A program made the position numbers and the translations under genes. The notes beneath the pieces are model-generated. The model was not told the origin of the DNA, ran no database searches, and saw only the letters and a program-made list of their open reading frames with translations. From the NCBI GenBank assembly GCA_905479105.1, contig CAJQLE010000004.1, positions 62,001-126,000 of the forward strand: a stretch of DNA of 64,000 bases, in the 5' to 3' direction. Shown piece after piece: positions 53,559 to 61,408 of this stretch (its first letter is position 1; every line of letters begins with the position of its first letter). The stretch is from an uncultured Flavobacteriales bacterium. Lineage in GTDB: Bacteria; Bacteroidota; Bacteroidia; Flavobacteriales_G; Salibacteraceae.

Positions 53559-54573
53559 AAGAGCTGTGGTCATATTGTTTATAGTGGGCTTAGTCAGTGT
53601 CTCCTTTCTTGTTCCTGAGGAAAATAAAGTGCTGAAGTTTAATTATCCAGAATCATGGCCAAAGCCGGTCTACGATTTTGAGTCTAATCCTCTGACCCAA
53701 GCAAAAATTGATTTAGGAAGGAAACTGTTTTACGACCCAATTTTATCAAAAGACAATATGATTTCTTGTGCTAGTTGTCATTTGTCATACACAGCCTTTA
53801 CACACGTTGATCATGCGTTGAGTCATGGCGTTGGAGACAGTATTGGAGTGCGAAATTCGATGAGCTTAGTGAATATGGCTTGGAGTAAGCATTTTATGTG
53901 GGATGGAGCGGTAAATAATCTCGATGTTCAAGCTTTGGCGCCAATTTCAAATGAGGATGAGATGGGTGAGAATATTGTCTCGGTCATCCAAAAACTTCAA
54001 GACAATAATGAGTACCCAGCACTCTTTTCAAAGGCTTTTGGTGATACTGTAATTTCTTCACAAAACTTGCTCAGAGCGATTGCCCAGTTTGAATTGACAT
54101 TTATTTCAGCCAATTCAAAATACGACAAGGTTATGCGTGGTGAAGATCAATTCACTGAACAAGAGGCGAGAGGATATGCTTTTTTCAAGGATAAATGTGC
54201 TTCCTGCCACAAAGAACCTTTGTTTACCAATGGAGAATTTGAAAACAACGGTTTAGAAATAGATCCCTCGTTATACGATTTGGGTCGGTTTGGAATCACT
54301 CACCGATCGTTAGATTCATTGAAGTTTAAAACACCTTCTCTTCGAAATGTAGAGTTCAGTCAGCCTTATATGCACGATGGTCGTTTTACCTCGTTGCATG
54401 AAGTGATGAATCATTATTCTGAAGGAATTCATTATTCAAAAACAGTCTCAAAACATATCGGAAGAGGTATAGCTTTAACAGAAGATAATCGGGTTGATGT
54501 TGTCGCTTTTATGCTCACCTTAACCGATAAAGACTTTCTTTTCAATCAAGATTTATCGTTCCCAAGAAAATAA
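53551..54573 (+). CDS. MbnH/MauG-like di-heme cytochrome c peroxidase
   Basis: Signal anchor about 5-22. Two heme c motifs: CASCH at 73-77 and CASCH at 216-220. Family motifs GRKLFYDPILSKDN, SMSLVNMAWSKHFMWDGA, and FSQPYMHDGRFTSLHEVMNHYSEG with the distal-ligand region are all present. MauG/MbnH enzymes use H2O2 to generate high-valent hemes that oxidise tryptophan residues of partner proteins. Its only obvious partner is the MbnP-like protein overlapping by 8 bp. An ordinary H2O2-detoxifying peroxidase is the alternative. Confidence 0.9.
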   Translation: MNKRAVVILFIVGLVSVSFLVPEENKVLKFNYPESWPKPVYDFESNPLTQAKIDLGRKLFYDPILSKDNMISCASCHLSYTAFTHVDHALSHGVGDSIGVRNSMSLVNMAWSKHFMWDGAVNNLDVQALAPISNEDEMGENIVSVIQKLQDNNEYPALFSKAFGDTVISSQNLLRAIAQFELTFISANSKYDKVMRGEDQFTEQEARGYAFFKDKCASCHKEPLFTNGEFENNGLEIDPSLYDLGRFGITHRSLDSLKFKTPSLRNVEFSQPYMHDGRFTSLHEVMNHYSEGIHYSKTVSKHIGRGIALTEDNRVDVVAFMLTLTDKDFLFNQDLSFPRK

Positions 54574-54632
54574 TTTGCATGAAGCGAAGGATTAAGAGAA
54601 ATAATCAGTCTAAGTAAGAAGACAATTAAAAT

Positions 54633-55985
54633 ATGCACCAATTCAATCGACTCCTAATCATTGCAGTTTGCTCTCTTTTTGCAAGTAATGTTTTTGCGCA
54701 AATCGAGCCTGCTATTACTTCATGGTTGCAAAACACCACTGAAGTTGGTAGTTACTATATGCAAGGAAATTCCACAGCCATTTCAAACAATATTCTCGTG
54801 AATGCACAGAGTGTAGATTATTCGAATGATTGGGTTTATGTCACCACCAATGGGATTCCTTCTTATCCGACAGGTCCATTTTTAGACGGCAATCCTTCAC
54901 AAGCCGAATCTCAATCAGCAATATTTAAAATTCCGTTGGTTCCATCTATGAACTCTGGAACATTAACTGCAACAACTCCTGGAAATATTGGAGTATTCAT
55001 TAATGGCGTTGCATTATTCGATTGGAGAGACGGAGTAGCATGGAATCCAAATACAAGCTCACTTTGCGGTGGTCCAGGAAATCCACCTTGCCCAGGTGGA
55101 ATGGGTGCTCAAATGGATTGGAATCGAGATGCTGTTCCTGCAGAGAAGGAAGGGTTTGATTGCTCAAAAGGTCATCCTGCAATGGGGAATTATCATCACC
55201 ATCAAAATCCTTCAGCATTTAAATTGGATGAAGAAGTGGTTTCGACAATTTGTAATCTTTATGATGCAGATGGACTTTACGCCATTGACAGCACCATGCA
55301 TTCACCATTGATCGGATTTGCTTATGATGGTTTTCCCATTTACGGAGCTTATGGCTTTACAAACACCGATGGAACCGGTGGAATTTCAAGAATGAAGTCA
55401 AGTTATCAATTGAGCAGTTCGGCAACACGGTTAGGCGGACCTGATGTGGATGCAACCTATTTTGCTGGCTACTTCAAAGAAGATTACCAATATGTGGCTA
55501 ATGCTGCCAGTGACTATTTAGACGAGCACAATGGTCGATTTTGTGTTACTCCTGAATATCCAGAAGGCACTTATGCTTATTTCACCTCGGTAGATGAAAA
55601 TTGGAATTCTACTTTTCCTTATGTTGTTGGACCAACATTTTACGGAAATGTAGTAGTGACCAACGTGACAAGCATTTCAGAAGCTGTAACCAATTATATT
55701 TCGGATCAATCGACTGGGTTAGGTTGTGGTCTGAGCGAACTTAGTGTTTCCATTTTTCCAAATCCAGCCTCAGATCTGATTGCAATTCAGATCAATGGTT
55801 TAATTAGAGAAGATGCGGAAATAGGCCTGTTTGACTTAACCGGTAAATTGATCAGATCCAACACCATTAAAAGCGGAAGTACTATCTCGTACATTGATAC
55901 TAAAGTCCTGAAAAGTGGATTATATATCGTTTTAATTACATCGAATGAAGTGAATGAAAGACAAACTATTGTTATTCAGCATTAG
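54633..55985 (+). CDS. YHYH-domain T9SS-exported protein
   Basis: Signal peptide ends near VFAQ. Residues about 100-340 form a YHYH-domain protein: the eponymous motif reads YHHH at 187-190 (GNYHHHQNPS), followed by HSPLIGFAYDGFPIYGAYGF and LDEHNGRFCVTPEYPEGTYAYF, which are typical. A clustered-His motif could bind a metal. The C-terminus (IFPNPASDLIAIQING...) is a type A T9SS sorting domain. Fifth downstream gene of the ECF sigma operon, 59 bp after the peroxidase. Confidence 0.83.
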   Translation: MHQFNRLLIIAVCSLFASNVFAQIEPAITSWLQNTTEVGSYYMQGNSTAISNNILVNAQSVDYSNDWVYVTTNGIPSYPTGPFLDGNPSQAESQSAIFKIPLVPSMNSGTLTATTPGNIGVFINGVALFDWRDGVAWNPNTSSLCGGPGNPPCPGGMGAQMDWNRDAVPAEKEGFDCSKGHPAMGNYHHHQNPSAFKLDEEVVSTICNLYDADGLYAIDSTMHSPLIGFAYDGFPIYGAYGFTNTDGTGGISRMKSSYQLSSSATRLGGPDVDATYFAGYFKEDYQYVANAASDYLDEHNGRFCVTPEYPEGTYAYFTSVDENWNSTFPYVVGPTFYGNVVVTNVTSISEAVTNYISDQSTGLGCGLSELSVSIFPNPASDLIAIQINGLIREDAEIGLFDLTGKLIRSNTIKSGSTISYIDTKVLKSGLYIVLITSNEVNERQTIVIQH

Positions 55986-56352
55986 ATTCGTTGGTTAAAT
56001 TGCTCGAGAAGCCTCGTAAATTGAGGGGATTTTTTGCTCTTGACTTATTGTGATTTGAGAATGAGGAATGTCTAAATCGTTAATTTGAAGAATCTAGAAT
56101 ATTGATCAAGGGCGCGAGTATATGTTTGAAATTGGGCGGATTAACAGGTTTTCAGATGTATCAATGGCATAGTTTCTTCTTTAACGGAATGGGACAGCGT
56201 TCAGATTGAATTTTTAAAGACTCATAGCTATTGTAAGTCTCTGAAAAAGGAGAAATTTGGAGGTTAAAGGTAGAAAAACCTTGAGCGTTTAATTCAATCC
56301 AAGAGGTGAGTTCACAATCCCAGGAATAAGTGATCATAAATGAGCACAAGAG
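55986..56352. other. Intergenic region
   Basis: 367 bp. A weak hairpin (cctc/gagg) followed by T6 near 56011-56035 may end the YHYH operon. A 62-codon minus-strand frame at 56161-56349 has no recognisable features and would begin only 3 bp from the ligT-like gene start. Nothing else seen. Confidence 0.35.
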
Positions 56353-56901
56353 ATGAATCCAGAAGTTCCAACATTACATCAGTATTTGTTTGTCATTAAT
56401 CCTTCACCTGAGATAAGTGAGAAAGTCATCGGTTTCAAACATGAATTGGAAAGCCATATTGGTGAATTCTCTAGTCTTCACTCTGAACCGCATATCACTA
56501 TTGGTACTATTACGCTCAGCCAACTAAAAGAAGAAATGCTTCTGGAGCGTATACAATATGTCTGTGCTCATACAAAGCCGTTCAGTATAGCATTGGATGG
56601 GTTTGGCAGTTTTAAGCCGCATACCGTTTATGTACGGTTGATGGATTCTCAAGCGGTAAGAGTGTTCATGAGCGCTTGCGAAAGCTCATGTGAAGGATTA
56701 CCAAGCAAGAAAGGATGGCAGCCAAAGGCAAAAAACCCACATTTAACTATAGGTAGAGAGCTAGGTTCTAATTTTAAGCAGTCAAAGCAACTTTTTGAAG
56801 ACAGCGCTTATCAGTCTCGATTTGAAGTGAATCAGCTTCGGATTATACGGAGAGAATTGGGGGGAAAGTATCATTTGCTATCAGAAATCGCTTTCCATTG
56901 A
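56353..56901 (+). CDS. 2H phosphoesterase (2'-5' RNA ligase/LigT family)
   Basis: Cytoplasmic 2H-superfamily enzyme. Two HxTx motifs: EPHITIGTI (first) and NPHLTIGREL (second), which form the active site for 2',3'-cyclic phosphodiesters or 2'-5' linkages. 182 residues, usual length, with the beta-strand FSIALDGFGSFKPHTVYVRL between them. The physiological substrate is unknown. Monocistronic. Confidence 0.9.
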   Translation: MNPEVPTLHQYLFVINPSPEISEKVIGFKHELESHIGEFSSLHSEPHITIGTITLSQLKEEMLLERIQYVCAHTKPFSIALDGFGSFKPHTVYVRLMDSQAVRVFMSACESSCEGLPSKKGWQPKAKNPHLTIGRELGSNFKQSKQLFEDSAYQSRFEVNQLRIIRRELGGKYHLLSEIAFH

Positions 56902-57076
56902 CCTGACAACTTACCTGAAGATTGTTTTGTAATTGGATGTAAAAGCTGCACAAAATAGTTTTGAGATAAAATAGTAAAATATTTTAATTATTTTATATTA
57001 CCTTAAAAAAGATTAATGATCAGTAATTTGAGTTGTTTTTATTCGATTATTGAGTAATAAATACAAGAAATACTGT

Positions 57077-57394
57077 CTATCGAACCAACCCCTCGTGAAC
57101 CATTTTTGTGAGATCAGCAGTAGGTGGTGTGCAATGAATTGGGCCTTGGAAACCCTCCCTCACTAATTTCGGTAAATAGCTACAATGGTCAAGATGGGCA
57201 TGTGTCAAGATAACTTCATCTATCTCGCTTGCTTTAATTAGGAAATCCTCCCAATTCTTTAAGCGTAATTCTTTTGAACCTTGAAAAAGCCCACAGTCAA
57301 TTAGGATTTTCTTTCCTTAATATTCAAATAGGGTTTTTGATCCTGTGACCGTTCCAGCAGCGCCTAAAAAAGTCAATGTTGCTTTTGCTTACAT
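57077..57394 (-). pseudogene. Remnant of an MBL-fold RNA exonuclease gene
   Basis: Translation in one minus-strand frame gives the N-terminal third of a YSH1/CPSF73-type metallo-beta-lactamase nuclease: ATLTFLGAAGTVTGSKTLFE, GKKILIDCGLFQGSKELRL, EVILTHAHLDHCSYLPKLV with the HxHxDH zinc site, and GPIHCTPPTADLTK. A TAA follows the ATG (57389-57391), another TAA splits it after LFEY, and the frame ends at TAG (57077) before the beta-CASP region. Clearly inactive. Confidence 0.85.
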
Positions 57395-57437
57395 CGCCTA
57401 AAGGTGCGATAAGGTTCGATCTTATTCTATGAGATAA

Positions 57438-57463
57438 GTCATACAATTAAATAATTGTATGAC
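57438..57463. repeat. 12-bp perfect inverted repeat
   Basis: gtcatacaatta / taattgtatgac with a 2-bp centre, upstream of the MBL pseudogene. Symmetry this good and this AT-rich could be a terminator or an operator; there is no T tract beyond it. Confidence 0.5.
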
Positions 57464-57518
57464 CTAATTCTAATTCGGTTTTAGGAGCTGAATAGGTGGT
57501 ATAGCAAGACGTATGATG

Positions 57519-57977
57519 CTAAGGTTGAATCTTTAATTTGTTAATCGCTTTAACTGGTCCAGGGCATTTTTGCTGGTGACAAACCAGGCAGTTTTGCAGC
57601 ATGATGTTGAATGCTTCGGTTTGATTTTCTGCTGTTTGCTCAAACAAAGAGTAGTTATCCAAAAACGCTCCAGCCATAGCTTGATAGGTGTCGTCAATTT
57701 TTTCTGGCTCTGTGGCATGAGCAGTTTGAATGCGTTTAAACTCTTCGTAGAAATCAGTCTTCACTTCATACCCTTGATTGATCGAATCTTTTACGAGTTT
57801 CATCTCATCATACATTTTGCGCATCAATAGGGCGAGCTCGCTGCGCTCAACACCATTTACAATGGTCATTCCTGTTTCAGAAAGTTCTTGTTTTTCTTCT
57901 TTTGGCACATCCTTGGTTGCCTCGTTGCATGACCATGCAAAGGAGATGAGAAGGAATGCTGTAAATAATTTTTTCAT
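57519..57977 (-). CDS. Lipoprotein with a single heme c motif
   Basis: Lipobox FAWSC (Cys17). The mature part is helical and ends with CLVCHQQKCPGP (residues about 130-141), a CXXCH heme c site, in the position typical of four-helix-bundle cytochrome c'-like proteins, so it is probably an outer-membrane or periplasmic electron carrier. It is followed on the same strand, upstream, by two exported proteins of unknown function; operon structure is uncertain. Confidence 0.8.
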   Translation of the reverse strand: MKKLFTAFLLISFAWSCNEATKDVPKEEKQELSETGMTIVNGVERSELALLMRKMYDEMKLVKDSINQGYEVKTDFYEEFKRIQTAHATEPEKIDDTYQAMAGAFLDNYSLFEQTAENQTEAFNIMLQNCLVCHQQKCPGPVKAINKLKIQP

Positions 57978-57991
57978 GGGTGATTAATGAA

Positions 57992-58477
57992 TTAATAATC
58001 GCCCTTTTGCCACCATTTGGTTGCCGTTGCATTTCCACCTTTAAAAGCGAAAATCAAATAGTCTTTCTTTCTCCAGAGGTAAACAGCGAAGTATTCTCCC
58101 GCGGGAAGTTTATATGATGGCGGTAATGATTTCCCAGATGGTTTGCCATTGCGGCCGATGGTTACTTTTTGATTCTCGTAATCAGCCAATGATCCCTTAT
58201 AATAAGGTTCGCCCATAGATCCCAAAACCTGATCAGTACTCGCTTTAACTTCTAAAAGGTCAATACTTACTTTTTTCATGAGCTTTTCGAAGTCACTGCC
58301 AGTTGTGTCACAATAAGGATTTTTATAGGATAGAAGTCTTTTGAATTCCACACTGGCTTCATCAAGAGATGCATTTTCAATTGACTCCAATAAAGTTGAG
58401 CATGCACCTTGGGCATTAATATTCTGAGTGAGAGTAAGTGAAAAGGCAATAATTAGAGTTGATATCTGAAGTTTCAT
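57992..58477 (-). CDS. Small exported protein of unknown function
   Basis: Signal peptide MKLQISTLIIAFSLTLTQNINAQ. The mature core is helical at first (CSTLLESIENASLDEASVEF) then beta-rich with many aromatics at the end (YFAVYLWRKKDYLIFAFKGG, KWWQKGDY). This is vaguely SmpA/BamE-like in the STDQVLGSMGEPYYKGSLAD region (Vxx GxP-Y), but not firmly so. Upstream of the heme lipoprotein by 15 bp, same direction, so likely co-transcribed. Confidence 0.65.
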   Translation of the reverse strand: MKLQISTLIIAFSLTLTQNINAQGACSTLLESIENASLDEASVEFKRLLSYKNPYCDTTGSDFEKLMKKVSIDLLEVKASTDQVLGSMGEPYYKGSLADYENQKVTIGRNGKPSGKSLPPSYKLPAGEYFAVYLWRKKDYLIFAFKGGNATATKWWQKGDY

Positions 58478-58521
58478 TGTGATTGTTTTAAACGAACTAC
58501 AATATTAGAATTCTACTAGAA

Positions 58522-59079
58522 TTAGAGACCCACATTTACTCCAGCCCTAATAATCGGATTTACATAAGGTGAGTATGTTCGTTGTATGACTTCGTATAAT
58601 GCCATTATATTAAAACTAACATTATCAGATATAGGGTATTGATATCCACCTCCGATAAAAAAGTGAGGTATGTTGGTTCTTTTGCCTGAGTAATCAAAGT
58701 ATCCGTTTAGTACTTGATACTCAGCATATCCAAAGAGATTATTTGTAAAGGAGTATCGAGCAAAGCCAGAGTATCCGAAAACGTGAGATTGAATAACGCG
58801 ACCAATATTGTATCTGAAATATTGATATTGAAGTTGCGTCCCGATGGAGAACCTGTCAGTAACTTTAAAGCCTACTAAAGGTGCCACATTTATGAATGTA
58901 TAAGTACCAAACTGTGCTCCTAGATTTCCACCAAAAAAGACCCGTTCCTTCCAATCGAATTTAGGCGCAGGAGTATCATATGATTCAAAACTTTGAGATG
59001 TTCCATTTAGAGATGAAATTATCAAAGCAAAAAATACAATGAAAATCTTAAGTTTTGTATTTGAAATTATCACGTTCAT
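58522..59079 (-). CDS. Small outer-membrane beta-barrel protein
   Basis: Start set at Met4 of the open frame (59079), giving signal peptide MNVIISNTKLKIFIVFFALI. About 155 mature residues of alternating hydrophobic/aromatic strands (FFGGNLGAQFGTYTFINVAPL, IGTQLQYQYFRYN, HFFIGGGYQYPISDNVSFNI) ending in a C-terminal aromatic-free GVNVGL. Matches the small 8-stranded porin family. First of a run of minus-strand exported proteins, 44 bp before the next. Confidence 0.8.
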   Translation of the reverse strand: MNVIISNTKLKIFIVFFALIISSLNGTSQSFESYDTPAPKFDWKERVFFGGNLGAQFGTYTFINVAPLVGFKVTDRFSIGTQLQYQYFRYNIGRVIQSHVFGYSGFARYSFTNNLFGYAEYQVLNGYFDYSGKRTNIPHFFIGGGYQYPISDNVSFNIMALYEVIQRTYSPYVNPIIRAGVNVGL

Positions 59080-59110
59080 TTGGATCAAAGGTAACGTCTA
59101 AGTTCAAAAA

Positions 59111-60229
59111 TTATTTCACTTCTTCCCACCACGGTTCAGACGTAAGTGGGGTGTTAAGTGTAACACGCTCACCAATTTTCGGTGTGAAAATCGGCATGTT
59201 AAGTTCCTTAGCTTTCACAGTAAGTCTTTCCACTGGCTCTTTCCAAGGGTGTAAGGATAATTCGAACATTGCCCAATGGATGGGCATCATCATATCTGCT
59301 TTCAAATCAACGGCTGCCTGGGCTGATTCTTCTGGCAGCATATGAATGTCATGCCATAATTTATTGTATTGGCCACATTCAACCATTGCCAAATCAAAGG
59401 GGCCATATTTTTCACCGATTTTCTTGAATCCCGGAAAGTAGCCTGAGTCGCCACTGAAGAAGACTTTGCTTCGTTTTCCCTTAATAACCCAAGATGACCA
59501 AAGTGTGCTGGCTCTATCATTCAGTCCTCTTCCAGAAAAATGTTGCGAGGGGGTGCATGCTAACTCTATTCCTTCAAAGGAAGCTTCATCCCACCAATCT
59601 AGTTCAAAGATTTTATCTTCTGCTATTCCCCAATGTTTAAGATGACTTCCAAGTCCTAGAGGGACATAAAAACTAGATACTTTGTCTTTAATGAGCATCA
59701 CAGTATGGTAATCAAGATGATCATAGTGATCATGCGAAAAGATCACAGCATCTATAAACGGAAGATCCTTGATGGCAATAGGCAGGTCATTTGAAAACCT
59801 ATTTACTTGAAAACTAAATGGAGCGGCAGCAGGACCGAGCATCGGGTCTAATAGGATTTTTTTACCATCCATTTCTAACAAAAACGCACTATGACCAAAC
59901 CATGTCAATGCAGTTACTGTATCTGGTGAATGTTCAATTACATTCAAATCTGGATGAAGAATTGGAAGCGAATCTGGTCTCATCCCCTGCACCTCTTCCA
60001 TATATGCTTTAATTATTTCAATGATCTTTGAGAAGGACATTTCCATGTCAATAACATCTGAGTTTTCGAAAATATCGTCAATGTATTGAGGGGAGCTTTT
60101 TATGATGTCTAGATGAACTCCCTGCGGCTTCTGCCCAAATTGAGGTTGGTGCAGCACAAAATACCCTCCGATAGATATAACTAAGACCAAAAAAGTTATG
60201 ATTAACAAGGAATATTTAAGTAACCGCAT
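59111..60229 (-). CDS. MBL-fold hydrolase, NAPE-PLD/UlaG-like
   Basis: A membrane anchor (residues 3-25) precedes an MBL domain with zinc motif FSHDHYDHLD and a later CTPSQHFSGRG, GDSGYFPGFK and PIHWAMFELSLHPW. This matches the NAPE-PLD/UlaG-like group (lipid or sugar-lactone hydrolases). 372 residues, typical. Function uncertain; an envelope-anchored phospholipase-D-like hydrolase is one reading. Monocistronic. Confidence 0.87.
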   Translation of the reverse strand: MRLLKYSLLIITFLVLVISIGGYFVLHQPQFGQKPQGVHLDIIKSSPQYIDDIFENSDVIDMEMSFSKIIEIIKAYMEEVQGMRPDSLPILHPDLNVIEHSPDTVTALTWFGHSAFLLEMDGKKILLDPMLGPAAAPFSFQVNRFSNDLPIAIKDLPFIDAVIFSHDHYDHLDYHTVMLIKDKVSSFYVPLGLGSHLKHWGIAEDKIFELDWWDEASFEGIELACTPSQHFSGRGLNDRASTLWSSWVIKGKRSKVFFSGDSGYFPGFKKIGEKYGPFDLAMVECGQYNKLWHDIHMLPEESAQAAVDLKADMMMPIHWAMFELSLHPWKEPVERLTVKAKELNMPIFTPKIGERVTLNTPLTSEPWWEEVK

Positions 60230-60350
60230 TCGTTGAATTTATAGTTCAAAGAAATATCAAATTTGAATGTGTTATGGCTGGAATTGCTAATTGGTGTTAT
60301 AAGATGTATAAACGGAGATTAATCAGCTAAGAAAAGCCTTATCGTACCAT

Positions 60351-60743
60351 CTATTTGCTGTTGTAAACAGAATTGTCCGATGTTGCTGTAATAATGTATT
60401 GACCAGCTGGAATAGTCTGGCTAATTTCCATGACTTCATATTGTTTGTCTGATGCGATGTAAGCTGTTTTTACGAAGATCTCTTTTCCATTCAAGTCTCT
60501 CAGGACAAGCAATAAGTCCTTTCCATCAAGGTTCTCAAGTACTAAGTTCAATCGATTGCCTTTTTCAATTGGATTGGGAAATGTTTGAAAAACGACCTCT
60601 AATTTACTGTCTTTGTCAGCGTAGAAAGGAACGAAAATAGTTTTTGAAAGCTCAGATTTACCATCGTAATCGACTTGATTTGACGATATGCAGAGACAGT
60701 AAGCTCGCGGGACAAGGCAGTTACAGTCTTCTTTTTCTTCAGG
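60351..60743 (-). pseudogene. T9SS sorting-domain fragment without a start
   Basis: A frame open from just after a TAA at 60744 to a TAG at 60351 encodes a Cys-rich segment (EDCNCLVPRAYCLCISS), then TFPNPIEKGNRLNLVLENLD and GQYIITATSDNS, a type A-like T9SS sorting domain. No ATG precedes it and nothing in frame lies upstream, so this is likely the C-terminal scar of a deleted secreted protein. The nominal 66-codon frame starts at an internal TTG. Confidence 0.6.
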
Positions 60744-60856
60744 TTAGTGCCGATAGAGGCTGAGAATTGCAGGTTCGCCTCAAAAAAGAAAATGAAGTCA
60801 GACTTCTGTATCTAGATTATTGTAAATCAACTAGTTTTTCTTAGGGTTTATCGCTG

Positions 60857-60864
60857 TACTTTCG
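60857..60864 (+). promoter_or_regulatory. Putative -7 promoter element (TACTTTCG)
   Basis: Seven of eight matches to TAnnTTTG, 38 bp before the ATG at 60903. Confidence 0.45.
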
Positions 60865-60902
60865 CGCCCCGAAATTTTCAACTCAATTAATTTTCAATTT
60901 CT

Positions 60903-61346
60903 ATGAAGCGCATAAATGAATACAAGAAGCTATTTGGAGTAGAGAAAGAAATTGAACTTGCCAAGCTAAAGACCACGTATAGAAACTTAGTCAAGGAATG
61001 GCATCCGGATAAGTTTCAAGATGGCGATGATAAAGCGCATGAGGCTGAAGCAATGAGCAGAAAAGTCATTGATGGTTATCATTTCCTAGTGAGCATCTCT
61101 TCGGAAACAAAAGCAGCGAATTTGAATGTATACTCCACAGAGATCATTGAGTCGGGTATATCTGATTATAAGCATAAAGGTCTCTTATTGGAGATTTCTT
61201 TTGGCAATGGAATGACCTATGAGTATTTCGGTGTCCCGAAGAATGTATTCAACAAATTCAACAATTCAGATAAGCAAGTGCGTTTTGCGAAGCGTAGTAT
61301 TTTTCATTCTTATCTGTACAGAAAAGCGAAGTCTGGACAAGACTAA
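60903..61346 (+). CDS. J-domain protein fused to a KTSC domain
   Basis: 147 residues. An N-terminal J domain (about 3-65) has the HPDK motif at 34-37, predicting interaction with an Hsp70. A KTSC domain (about 80-143, SKAANLNVYSTEII-like start, YEYFGVPKNVFNKFNNSD) follows; KTSC domains occur in RNA-related and stress proteins. No signal peptide; cytoplasmic. A Hsp70 partner is not in the window. Promoter at 60857. Confidence 0.9.
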   Translation: MKRINEYKKLFGVEKEIELAKLKTTYRNLVKEWHPDKFQDGDDKAHEAEAMSRKVIDGYHFLVSISSETKAANLNVYSTEIIESGISDYKHKGLLLEISFGNGMTYEYFGVPKNVFNKFNNSDKQVRFAKRSIFHSYLYRKAKSGQD

Positions 61347-61408
61347 ATTGAGTGACTTCAATCATCCTGATTAGCTCTAATATTGCAGAATAAGCAATCA
61401 GTGCAGTC

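Noticed and set aside
56161-56349. 62-codon minus-strand frame as a gene
   Set aside because: Start would lie 3 bp from the 2H phosphoesterase start, and nothing recognisable is encoded.
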